64,000 nucleotides of DNA from Xestospongia bergquistia (lineage: Eukaryota > Porifera > Demospongiae > Haplosclerida > Petrosiidae): the NCBI GenBank assembly GCA_963965975.1, contig OZ014423.1, positions 3,622,301 to 3,686,300 of the forward strand, given 5' to 3'. This document shows, in pieces, positions 36,358-46,917 of this stretch. The notes below the pieces were generated by a model. That model was not told the origin of the DNA, ran no database searches, and worked only from the letters and a program-made list of their open reading frames with translations. The translations under genes were made by a program, and so were the position numbers. Position 1 is the stretch's first letter; each line of letters opens with the position of its first letter.

Positions 36358-36995
36358 TAGTGTTGTTTTAGTTAACAATAACTAAAACTAAAACATATTT
36401 TAGTAAGGCACTTTTCCTATACTAAAACTAAAACTAAAATTCAAACTTCATAGTGCTTATAACAATAACTAAAACTAAAACTACTGGTGTCTAACTATAA
36501 CTAAAACTATAACTGTAATTGTGACTGACATTAACTATAACTAAAACTAAAATTGTACACTATTAACCAAAACTATTACAGTATACAGCAGAGGTGTGAC
36601 TTCTTAAAGTAGGTGGGGCATTTGTTCACATGTACCATTAACAAAATGGCTGATAACTTATTTACTGGTTCTTTTGAGCGTTCTGCTACTTAAAATTTAG
36701 AACGAGAAGTCTTCTTAAGAAAGAACAAGATATACATTACTTACATTTGAGTTATTTTATTAGTATTATGATAATTAATTATGATGATTTTTTACAATAA
36801 CTAAAACTAAAACTAAAAGAATTTGGTGACGAGAACTATAACTAAAACTAAAATACACTTTAGAATTGATAACAATAACTATAACTAAAATTGTTTTCAA
36901 TTGCATTGCTATAACTAAAACTAAAACTTAAAGTAAAGAGAGTAGGAAAACTATAACTAAAACTAAAACTAATTTACCATACTAAAACAACACTA
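36358..36995. mobile_element. hAT-type MITE, 638 bp, filled with AACTAAA repeats
   Basis: The ends are 15-base inverted repeats, TAGTGTTGTTTTAGT at 36358 and its complement ending at 36995, bordered by an exact 8-bp duplication CTCTTCTG. The inside has no open frame; it consists largely of irregular tandem AACTAAAACTAAA-type motifs. It is non-autonomous. Transposase would have to come from a hAT element elsewhere in the genome. Confidence 0.8.
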
Positions 36996-37003
36996 CTCTT
37001 CTG
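36996..37003. repeat. Target-site duplication (right), CTCTTCTG
   Basis: An exact copy of 36350-36357. Confidence 0.8.
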
Positions 37004-39799
37004 ATGTTAGCATATATATATAGTACACTTCTTAAAGAGGTTTACTATTATATGTATATTAATTTATGAAACCTAATTATAATTATTTTTCACTAAATAA
37101 ACAACTATATTTATTACATGCAAGTAATAGTAAGTTTAAAGTGCATCTACAACTCTACTTATTCTCATATAATGTCTTATATATCACAAATGTCTTTTAT
37201 GAACACATAATCTAGTGAAGTAGCTCCTCTCTTTAAAACAGGAATAGAGCTAAAGATACGACTATATAGTGATGTTTGCTCTTTGCTAAATTATCATAAA
37301 CACTATTTAAGAGGAAGGTCTAGTTTGACAGCCTAGAATGTTTCACATACCATAACCTCAGGATGTATAAAGAAATCAGACACAACTACAACCAGATATA
37401 TCATATATTGAGACTTGAGAGATGTTCATTAATGAACTAACAACATTAAGATAATGTACATAGTTAAATATAGTAGTGAATGGGACTAATAGTAATTCTT
37501 TAAGGTTTTGTATGTTAAACTGATAAGTTGCTTGACTCACTTCAAATTGCAACAGAAAATAGCTCACTTGGTATTATATGTCAAACCAAAATTGCTTCTG
37601 ACACAACATGATAATAGCTCTTTATAAAACCAAACATCCAAGCAAATAAAAACAAAATTCATGAAAAATTCTTGATCAAGTCATTAACATGAGCAAGTAA
37701 AATGATCACATGATAATTACAATTATAACTTATAAGTCATGTAGGTGTGGACACAAAGTTCTTATCAGACTGAGGCAAGGAAATTTGGCCACAGCTTAAA
37801 AACAAAACATTTTTGAAAAAATTGTCATGCAAAAATATATAAAATTGTGTATTGCATGCACATTGCCTTTTGGGAGCGATAAATTCTACCATAATGCCTG
37901 TACTTTGGGAAGAGAGAGAGACACACAGTGCAAGTACTGTAACACTAGCCTACATAGTGAGATGAAAGGGTAATTGATCTACAGTAGTCACAATAATTGC
38001 ATGTACTGAAACATGTACGTGTATAAACTACAGGACCATATATATATATTTATATACATATATGATACATATAGATGTACATGTACATGTAGCTTTTGAG
38101 TTTCACTAGTTGTGTGTGGAATTCAAAATATGCTGACAAAAACTGTGTCATGCAGTAACATGATACGAGTGTGATCTTATAGCTTTAACACAACATTTAG
38201 GAGTCAAATAAAACTTCATTCACTTATAATCTTGTTGTAGTTGTCAAAATATTATAATTATTATATTATTTTAATTCTTTATATAATCTCTAATATAGGT
38301 TTCATTTTATCACTGACAATAATGTCTCTAGTACTACTGATATCCATTAAGTGAATGAGTTAAGATACAGTAAATGGACAATGGAAACGTTTAAAGAGGA
38401 CTATGGATATAAAAAGATGCCTACATAACCTTGAGAGAGAAACTGTATGACAGAAATGCATAATAGAATTTCACAAAGCCAAGCAAATAGGTGATCATTG
38501 ATCATTGTGTGACATGAATAGGGAGTCAGACTCAGAGTGTACAGGTACCACAGTATTGTCTAATGACCAGGAGTTGGACATAACTTCAAATAGTTTCAAT
38601 AGTGCTGATGATGAATAGTGCTAATAACTTCATTCAAAGAAAATGATATGGAACAACACAAGAATCAAACTACTTAATACTTTCAAACGAGAAAGATCTC
38701 GATATTATGGACAATAATAATTACTGTTGTGAAAGTATCATTTAAAGTGATGTTTGGCACCCAAATGATGATGATCAGAATGATGAAGCTTAAGAAGCAC
38801 TTTTAGGAGAATATCAACATCTATTTTCAGTTACTTCAACATCTTTATACTCATGCATTTTCTGTTACACTGCTCTCAACTTTTCACAATCATAGTTTAA
38901 TCTATGTATATATGTCTTCTGACAGTTTTAAGCTTATTAGTCAAGTTTTGCTTTAATTCACTTAATTCTCTTCCTTAAACACAATATACTATCATAAAAA
39001 AGTTTATTAACTATGATGATGAGATTCTGGTCCATCAATATATGCTGTACCTTTCTAATTGGCTATTGCTGTTAGACTCTGACTATTTACAAAGTGAATG
39101 CCAGGTCTGGTATTTAGAAAGCTTCATTTATTGAAGTGTGTCTTCATAAAAAGTTATAGCATCTTTATTCAGGTTTTAAGAGGTTATGAATACATGCCAT
39201 AGATCATTGAATTGTAGTCCTATTAAATGATTCCTGTCAACTATTACACTATATTTATTAATTGAATATTGTATTGAGCTATTGCAATATTGCTTTGAAT
39301 GAGACCATGATTTGTATAGTATCTGTGAAGTAACATGATGAACTAATCTAAAAGTATCTATATAATATCTCATTTATAATAAATTACGACAGACCACTCA
39401 AATATAAATTATTAAGTATAAAAATTTGGCCAATTTAACTCAGGACAATGAACTCACATTAGTGAGGTAACTACTTAATTAAGTTTTAATTTTTTGAAGC
39501 ATATCATGAACTTAATTTTATTAGAAAAATACCTAAAACTACGTGTTACTTGCTTGATTGCTGTGCTCAATGTCGAAGTCACAATCTTGTTCATTTCTGG
39601 AACCACTTCTCACATGTTTGAAAGATTGGAGGACAAAGTAATCATCACATGTATGTACGTATGATAACTACAACACATATGCAGAATATGAAATTTATAT
39701 TCCTGGAAGGGGTCAACAATTACTCGAAGCATATATAACTGATATGTTCTGTGATGGATTCACCTACAAAGGCAGCTATTTTTAATTGCAGCTAGTACA
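37004..39799. other. Repeat-rich spacer without supported genes
   Basis: It contains one member of a direct repeat pair (37396-37486), a TA/TGTACA-rich patch near 38040-38095 and a short open frame of 34 codons (38516-38620, acidic, Ser/Asp/Glu-rich) that may be a coding relic. No domain, RNA gene or full transposon was recognised. Confidence 0.45.
37396..37486 (+). repeat. Direct repeat, copy 1 (partner 41940-42022)
   Basis: The blocks GTTCATTAATG, AGATAATGTACATAGT and AAATATAGTAGTGAATGGGAC recur in the same order at 41940-42022. It is of unknown nature and could be part of a dispersed element. Confidence 0.7.
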
Positions 39800-40032
39800 A
39801 TGGCCATTAACGTTACTCAACTTGCAAACAACGGGGTAGTAAGTATGGTAAGGACCTAATTGATAGTATACTCAAAGTGAACACATTTCTGGGAACTGTT
39901 ACTGGTTACTGCTGGAAGAGATAAAGGTTGTGTATATGCATATCAAGAAGGCATAAGAATGAGAGAACATCAGGATCACTACAGGGAGGCTCAAAAAGCT
40001 CTGGATGCTAGGCTCTTCCTTGTTAACCTCAT
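39800..40032 (+). CDS. Possible exons upstream of copy 2 of the unknown gene
   Basis: An ATG at 39800 opens MAINVTQLANNGV followed by GTAAGT. Further on, 39881-40032 is open, ends in a GTAAGT donor and encodes HFWELLLVTAGRDKG, then YQEGIRMREHQDHY and ALDARLFLVNL. The FWELLLVTA block faintly resembles the N-terminus of fucose-1-phosphate guanylyltransferase-type enzymes. No good acceptor connects the two pieces, so this is a tentative call. Confidence 0.3.
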
Positions 40033-40828
40033 GTAAGTATTAGACTATATGTTTAGGCTATTTGTGGTGTTGATGGTATTATCCCTTACATATGATCGCA
40101 AGTTTTGCATGTGTGTGGTATTTTGCCATTATTCAGTTCTCAAGAAAAATAATTATGAGAATAAATTGTTCTCTACAAACAATAACATGTCATTGCATGC
40201 GCAAGATATTTAAAGGAGACTACAGTCTATAAAGTTGTTATAAGTGGAGAATCTATTTGTCAAGCTACAGAACAACATAGCATTGTATAACATCTATCCT
40301 CAATGATTGTGTTTCTGGCAGATAATTTGGCTCATTTTTGAATGCTGTTCCATGAGATGTGCAAGTGTGGGTTCGTGAGAAGAAACTAAATAAGACAACT
40401 CTCATAGCAGTCTTCAGACAAAGGATCAAATATTTAAACACAATGGATTTAGTTCTTGGTTTTTTACAATAGATTATAACAGACTGTAAAAGATTCATTC
40501 ATGTTGATGATGATATCATATGTTCAACATGGCATAAATATAAAAGAAATAGAAGTTATTACATTGTATATACAACAGAGATATCTCCATACAACTAGTA
40601 TATTTCCTAGTTATTCATTACATGTAGTTGTGTATATTAATTATGGAAACTACATGCACTTAAAACATATAATTTTCATTAAATGAACAATATAAGTTAC
40701 TACATTACTTACAACAAGTACTAAAGTTGATAAAAGTATTAACTCAACATTGCTCACTTAATACTTTCATTGTCTCCTTCAAAGTATGTCTATTCCATTG
40801 ATATTATATGATATTAATCTGTTACTAG

Positions 40829-41313
40829 TTAGAAACTGATGAGAGTATTTTAGTTAGCAGAACTAGAAAAGCTCTAACAAAATATGGACATCACGTAAGT
40901 TTATAAACTATATTAAAGTAATCTTAAATTGTTCTCTAGAGATAGGTTGATCAGTTATATGAATAGTTTACTGTATATGGACATAGAACAATTTTCTCTT
41001 CACTCCTTTTGAATAACAGACAGTTTTTACTACATAGCTTTTACTGTGTTCATTGCTTTCAACCATTTTAAGTACTCAACAGTAAATAATACTAAGTTAA
41101 TAATCTGAAGAGATCATATGTTTTCATATAATATCATTATAGGAATGTATATGTGTAAAATATCTATGATCTATTCTATAGATTGTAATTGATAATACAC
41201 TAGTACAAAAGAAAGAGAAAGTGACTGTTGTTGAAAGAGATAAACTTAATGAAGAAGTAGTTTGTCTCTCTGTAGAGGAGAAAGAGAAAGGCATGATCAG
41301 TAAAAGAAATTAA
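40829..41313 (+). CDS. Last two exons of an unknown gene, copy 2 (40829-40894, 41182-41313)
   Basis: Exons of 66 and 132 bases, matching copy 1 on the other strand in length, splice phase and sequence. The peptide has DESILVSRTRKALTKYGHH, then KEKVTVVERDKLNEEV and CLSVEEKEKG, ending TAA. The intron is 287 bases against 662 in copy 1. The flanking intron before 40829 also matches (to about 40700), so the two copies form an inverted duplication pointing outward. Function unknown. Confidence 0.6.
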
Positions 41314-42355
41314 TATTTTATCTGTGTTTTGAACGTTAAAGTAAAAATTACATAACAAAGTTAATATATATTGTTGTCAGTTATAATTACTACTTTTATT
41401 AATATCTTATAAATTATTATACATTTTAGTTTTATACTTACACACGTACATGTACATCGTATTATTAGAATTAGCCACAAAGGGTTAAAAATTGAACATG
41501 CCTCATGGCGGGTAGAAAGACAAGGCTTCCGAAGATAGTGTGATTTAACTACTGACAATAGTGTTGATGTTGGTGACACTACACTGCATATATGAGGCTG
41601 TGCCTTTGTTATATGCAGTGTCAGAAGAATCTAGCAAAGAGGTACACCTTCATACACTTGATTTCAACCACTTAGGCGAGTCAGACATTGTCGTTCCACT
41701 GGTTAATACAATATATCTTGGCTGAGAAAGCTTTAATGCTTGTTGTCACAGGATAAGACGTTTGTGGCTCTATAATTTATTAATAAAATTATGTCCTTAA
41801 AGACATGTCCTTTGTCCTTATTTGAAAGTCTAACGTGACCTTTGCACTTTATTGAACAATCTCAAACACTTTGGTAAAGATCTAATTTAATAGACTAGCA
41901 GTTCTTATTTACAATATCGGAGTGTATATATCATACAAGCATATCATATATTGAGAGGTGTTCATTAATGGACTAATAACATTGAGATAATGTACATAGT
42001 CAAATATAGTAGTGAATGGGACACAATATAACAAGTTAATTGTTAAAAATATAATTATCTGTTACAATGTGTTATGCCATAATAATTATAAACTGTTTAC
42101 AATCATTGTGTTCATTCATACTAACATGAAGATTATCAAGACAGTGTTTGTTTTTTGTACATTCATTTATGTCTTTTCTACTATCAGATTTAGTGATATA
42201 TTTGAAGGTTTCATATTTTATACTTGTTCCTGATTTTCTTCTGTTACTTGATATTTTACTACAAACTTCAATGGAGACATTGAATTTGGTTCTACATAAC
42301 ATTATTATTATTTTCGTAAAGTTGATTAGTATAAGCTGTATAATTATTTATATTG
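41314..42355. other. Spacer with direct-repeat copy, no gene
   Basis: It contains a short dyad at about 41577-41628 (GACACTACACTGCATATA against TATATGCAGTGTC) and the direct-repeat copy 41940-42022. The overlapping open frames between 42012 and 42302 on both strands show no domain and are not called. Confidence 0.45.
41940..42022 (+). repeat. Direct repeat, copy 2 (partner 37396-37486)
   Basis: Same orientation and block order as 37396-37486, with several small changes. Confidence 0.7.
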
Positions 42356-42469
42356 TAGTGGGTATTTGTATGGTACAGGAAGTGCATACTCCAATATGAA
42401 ATTAAAACGTTTAATAGTATTAATTTCTCATTGAACTGTGCACTTCCTGTCCTGTACAAATAACCACTA
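42356..42469. mobile_element. Small foldback element, 114 bp
   Basis: Inverted ends: TAGTGGGTATTTGT, TACAGGAAGTGCA on the left and TGCACTTCCTGT, GTACAAATAACCACTA on the right, plus an inner GAAATTAA/TTAATTTC pair. The whole element folds on itself. No clear target duplication was seen, so the family is not assigned. Confidence 0.7.
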
Positions 42470-42522
42470 GCAATACATTGTATATTACAGAATTCTTAGC
42501 CTCCATTTGCATATAATCTAGT

Positions 42523-42978
42523 TATATAGACATACTGTAGATGTTAATAAAGACTGTTATATGTACTATTAAAATTAGAGGCACTTATCCTCAAAGTTAT
42601 TGTTTGACATGATACTATGCTCGTTCCTCCTTTGAAAGACTATATCAACTAAAGTAAGTAGTAAAATACTTTGTAGAAGAGTGAAATGTTTAATTATAAT
42701 TATAACATAGATTGTTGTATTGACATGTACTCAAGAATCCAAATATGATTATGAGCTGAACAGTATTTCCTTCCTTCTTAGTTAGAAATTTTTGTTTATG
42801 TAAATTTTGTTCAGTTATGTCTATGTAGGATGTTTGATAATATATTATAACATTGTTACAACAATTTCCCTATTAACTGTATGTGGTTATAGATTTCAAG
42901 TACAAGCATTCTCTGAAAATTTTTAATTTTTTTTAAAGGAATCTATGAAATTTAAGATGCCGCAATGTTTAAATATTA
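42523..42978 (+). repeat. Direct repeat of ~456 bp, copy 1 (partner 43811-44267)
   Basis: Begins near ATAGACATACTGTAG and ends at AAATATTA. It is strongly similar over its length to 43811-44267. The pair brackets the Penelope-like relic. It does not contain the hammerhead motif, so it may be duplicated host sequence and not the element's own terminal repeat. Confidence 0.8.
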
Positions 42979-43041
42979 AAATGAGGAATTGCAATAATAT
43001 ACAGCACTATAATAATATACAGCAGTAGCGTCTAGTATACC

Positions 43042-43500
43042 CTAGTTCTTCCTTATGTCAGAGGCCTCAGTGAGGACATTGGGAAAGCCTGTCGCCACCT
43101 CAACATCATAACAACTTTTACCTCAAAAAATACACTTAGAAGGTCCTTATCATGGGTCAAGACCCCCATTCCACAGGAAGAAAAGATTGGAGTCATCTAT
43201 AAGATCCCCTGTGAATGTGGAGCTGTCTACATCGGGGAAACAGGCCAAACATTGAAGACTAGGATAGCTGAACATAAAAGAGCTGTCATTAACAGAGATA
43301 CCGACAACGCTCTTGCATGACACTACATTGATACAGGACACAGGATTTTATGGGTTGAATGCAGAATATTAGAACAAGAAATCAACTGGTGGAAGAGGAG
43401 AACTAAAGAAGTTATCTACATAAAAACCACCAGCAACACCATCAACTCTGATCCAGGCTTAATCATTAATCCTACCTGGACTTCTCTATTCTGCAGTTAA
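43042..43500 (+). pseudogene. Penelope-like element GIY-YIG endonuclease fragment
   Basis: 153 codons are open except for one TGA at 43318-43320, ending TAA at 43498-43500. The signature is visible as GVIYKIPCECGAVYIGETG (the C-x-C and the V-Y-I-G-E-T-G block of element-encoded GIY-YIG nucleases), then LKTRIAEHKRAV, then a DTGH block after the stop. The start and the reverse transcriptase are missing. This is a dead fragment. Confidence 0.8.
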
Positions 43501-43716
43501 CGATCTTCGTAATAAAAACTTATAGCCACTCCTCCTATAATTAATTAACCACTTCGCGTTCTTTTCGTCTTTCGTGGTACAACTCTGTATTCGTGATCTC
43601 TAACATGGTACAACTTAGCGCCCTTTTCTATCTTCCTAAGACAACTTGTGGCCTACATAATAACTGTAAACATCATGCATTTGCTACATAAGTGACTGTT
43701 TTCTTGCCATTGTTTC

Positions 43717-43756
43717 TTAACAGCTGATGAAGGCCTTGGCCGAAACGTTCTGTTAA
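43717..43756 (+). ncRNA. Hammerhead ribozyme motif, minimal type I
   Basis: The core CTGATGA (43724-43730) and GAAAC (43742-43746) are separated by a hairpin AGGCC-TT-GGC(C) as stem II. Stem I is formed by TTAACAG (43717-43723) with CTGTTAA (43750-43756), a perfect seven-pair match. Stem III is only the short self-complementary ACGT, as in the minimal hammerheads known from Penelope-like elements, which are thought to work as dimers. Predicted cleavage falls after 43749. Confidence 0.75.
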
Positions 43757-43810
43757 CTTTTTCAGAATTCTATCACGTTCATAAAACTCAATTAATTTCT
43801 ATATTTAAAT

Positions 43811-44267
43811 TATACAGACATACTGTAGATGTTAATAAAGACTGTTATATGTACTATTAAAATTAGAAATGCTTATCCTCAAAGTTATTGCTTGACATTA
43901 TACTATGCTTGTTCCTCCTTTGCAAGACTATATCAACTAAAATAAGTAGAAAAATACTTTGTAGAAGAGTGAACTTTTTAATTATAATTATAACATAGAT
44001 TGTTGTATTGACATGTACTTGAGAATCCAAATATGATTATGAACTGAGCAGTATTTTCTTCCTTCTTAGATAGAATTGTTTGTCTATGAAAATTGTGTTA
44101 GTTATGTTGATGTAGGATGTTTGATAATATAACATTATTACCTTGCATACAATAATTTCCCTATTAGCTGTATGTGGTTATAGACTTCAAGTACAAGCAT
44201 TCTCTGAGAACTTTAATTTTTTTAAAGGAATGTATGAAATTTAAGATGCAGCAATGTCTAAATATTA
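43811..44267 (+). repeat. Direct repeat of ~456 bp, copy 2 (partner 42523-42978)
   Basis: Similar to 42523-42978 throughout. It ends at AATATTA and passes straight into the first satellite monomer, while copy 1 ends at the same point and passes into other sequence. Confidence 0.8.
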
Positions 44268-44509
44268 CTTTAGAAGGTTTAGACTATTGAGGGAAGTTTA
44301 TAAAGTAAACTGCTCAGTCTAAAGGACTTTATGGCACTAACTAAATAAACCGCTATTAACAGTTTAGTAAGTTAGTTAGCATTAACGCTCTAAAGTCTTT
44401 AAGTTAAAGACTTTAGTAGGCTTAGACTATAGAGAGAAGTTTATAAAGTAAACTGCTCAGTCTAAAGGACTTTATGGCACTAACTAAATAAACAGCTATT
44501 AACAGTTTA

Positions 44510-46917
44510 GTAAGTTTGTTTGCATTAACTCTCTAAAGTCTTTAAGTTAAAGACTTTAGTAGGTTTAGACTATTGAGAGAAGTTGATAGTGTAAACTGCT
44601 CAATCTAAAGAGAGAATTTTATAAAGTAAACTGCTCAGTCTAAAGGACTTTATGGCACTAACTCAATAAACAGCTATTAACAGTTTAGTAAGTTAGTTTG
44701 CATTAACGCTCTAAAGTCTTTAAGTTAAAGACTATAGAAGGTTTAGACTATTGAGAGAAGATTATAAAGTAAACTGCTCAGCCTAAAAAACATTATGGCA
44801 CTAACTAAATAAACAGCTATTAACAGTTTAGTAAGTTAGTTTGCATTAACGGTCTAAGGTCTTTAAGTTAAAGACTTTAGTAGGTTTAGACTATTGAGAG
44901 AAGTTTATAAAGTAAACTGCTCAGTTTAAAGGACTTTACTTCACTAACTAAACAAACAGCTATTAACAGTTTAGTAAGTTAGTTTGCATGAACGATCTAA
45001 AGTCTTTAAGTTAAAGACTTTAGAAGGTTTAGACTATTGAGAGAGGTTTATAAAGTAAATTCCTCAGTCTAAAGGACTTTATGGCACTAACTAAATAAAC
45101 AGCTATTAACAGTTTAGTAAGTTAGTTTGCATTAAAGCTCTAAAGTCTTTAAGTTAAAGACTTTAGAAGGTTTAGACTATTGAGAGAAGTTTATAAAGTA
45201 ATCTGCTCAGTCTAAAGGACTTTATGGCACTAAATAAATAAACAGCTATTAACAGTTTAGTAAGTTTGTGTGCATTAACCCTCTAAAGTTTTTAACTTAA
45301 CGACTTTGGAATGTTTAGACTATTGAGAGAAGTTTATAAAGTAAACTGCTCAGTCTAAAGGACTTTATGGCAGTAAATAAATAAAGAGGTATTAACAGTT
45401 TAATAAGTTAGTTTGCATTAACGCTCTAAAGTCTTTAAGTTAAAGACTTTAGAAGGTTTAGACTATTGAGAGAAGTTTATAAAGTAAACTGCTCAGTCTA
45501 AAGGACTTTATGGCACTAACTAAATAAACAGCTATTAACAGTTTAGTAAGTTAGTTTGCATTAACGCTCTAAAGTCTTTAAGTTAAAGACTTTAGAAGGT
45601 TTAGACTATTGAGAGAAGTTTATAAAGTAAACTGCTCAGTCTAAAGGACTTTATGGCACTAACTAAATAAACAGCTATTAACAGTTTAGTAAGTTAGTTT
45701 GCATTAACTCTCTAAAGTCTTTAAGTTAAAGACTTTAGTAGGTTTAGACTATTGAGAGAAGTTGATAGTGTAAACTGCTCAATCTAAAGAGAGAATTTTA
45801 TAAAGTAAACTGCTCAGTCTAAAGGACTTTATGGCACTAACTCAATAAACAGCTATTAACAGTTTAGTAAGTTAGTTTGCATTAACGCTCTAAAGTCTTT
45901 AAGTTAAAGACTATAGAAGGTTTAGACTATTGAGAGAAGATTATAAAGTAAACTGCTCAGCCTAAAAAACATTATGGCACTAACTAAATAAACAGCTATT
46001 AACAGTTTAGTAAGTTAGTTTGCATTAACGGTCTAAGGTCTTTAAGTTAAAGACTTTAGTAGGTTTAGACTATTGAGAGAAGTTTATAAAGTAAACTGCT
46101 CAGTTTAAAGGACTTTACTTCACTAACTAAACAAACAGCTATTAACAGTTTAGTAAGTTAGTTTGCATGAACGATCTAAAGTCTTTAAGTTAAAGACTTT
46201 AGAAGGTTTAGACTATTGAGAGAGGTTTATAAAGTAAATTGCTCAGTCTAAAGGACTTTATGGCACTAACTAAATAAACAGCTATTAACAGTTTAGTAAG
46301 TTAGTTTGCATTAAAGCTCTAAAGTCTTTAAGTTAAAGACTTTAGAAGGTTTAGACTATTGAGAGAAGTTTATAAAGTAATCTGCTCAGTCTAAAGGACT
46401 TTATGGCACTAAATAAATAAACAGCTATTAACAGTTTAGTAAGTTTGTGTGCATTAACCCTCTAAAGTTTTTAACTTAACGACTTTGGAATGTTTAGACT
46501 ATTGAGAGAAGTTTATAAAGTAAACTGCTCAGTCTAAAGGACTTTATGGCAGTAAATAAATAAAGAGGTATTAACAGTTTAATAAGTTAGTTTGCATTAA
46601 CGCTCTAAAGTCTTTAAGTTAAAGACTTTAGAAGGTTTAGACTATTGAGAGAAGTTTATAAAGTAAACTGCTCAGTCTAAAGGACTTTATGGCACTAACT
46701 AAATAAACAGCTATTAACAGTTTAGTAAGTTAGTTTGCATTAACGCTCTAAAGTCTTTAAGTTAAAGACTTTAGAAGGTTTAGACTATTGAGAGAAGTTT
46801 ATAAAGTAAACTGCTCAGTCTAAAGGACTTTATGGCACTAACTAAATAAACAGCTATTAACAGTTTAGTAAGTTAGTTTGCATTAACGCTCTAAAGTCTT
46901 TAAGTTAAAGACTTTAG
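44510..46917 (+). repeat. Higher-order repeat, period 1,179 bp, two copies
   Basis: Rare variants recur exactly 1,179 bases apart: GTTGATAGTG at 44582 and 45761, GCCTAAAAAA at 44781 and 45960, and TTTAACTTAA at 45291 and 46470. The unit is eight monomers plus a partial of about 35 bases, so it is a recent unequal exchange. The outer limits are approximate. Confidence 0.85.

Larger units (their letters stand above)
42979..43810 (+). mobile_element. 5'-truncated Penelope-like retroelement
   Basis: The segment between the two direct repeats. It contains the 3' end of an open frame with a GIY-YIG endonuclease signature (43042-43500), a 3' non-coding part and a hammerhead-ribozyme motif (43717-43756). 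Both features together are characteristic of Penelope-like elements. The reverse transcriptase part is absent. The left edge is estimated from the end of copy 1. Confidence 0.7.

Noticed and set aside
42012..42399. Overlapping short open frames on both strands
   Set aside because: The region is low-complexity AT-rich sequence, partly inside a foldback element; no domain and no splice context.
42523..44267. Long terminal repeats of a retrovirus-like element
   Set aside because: No TG..CA ends, primer-binding site or gag/pol was seen. The enclosed coding relic is of the GIY-YIG Penelope type, and the hammerhead lies outside the repeats.
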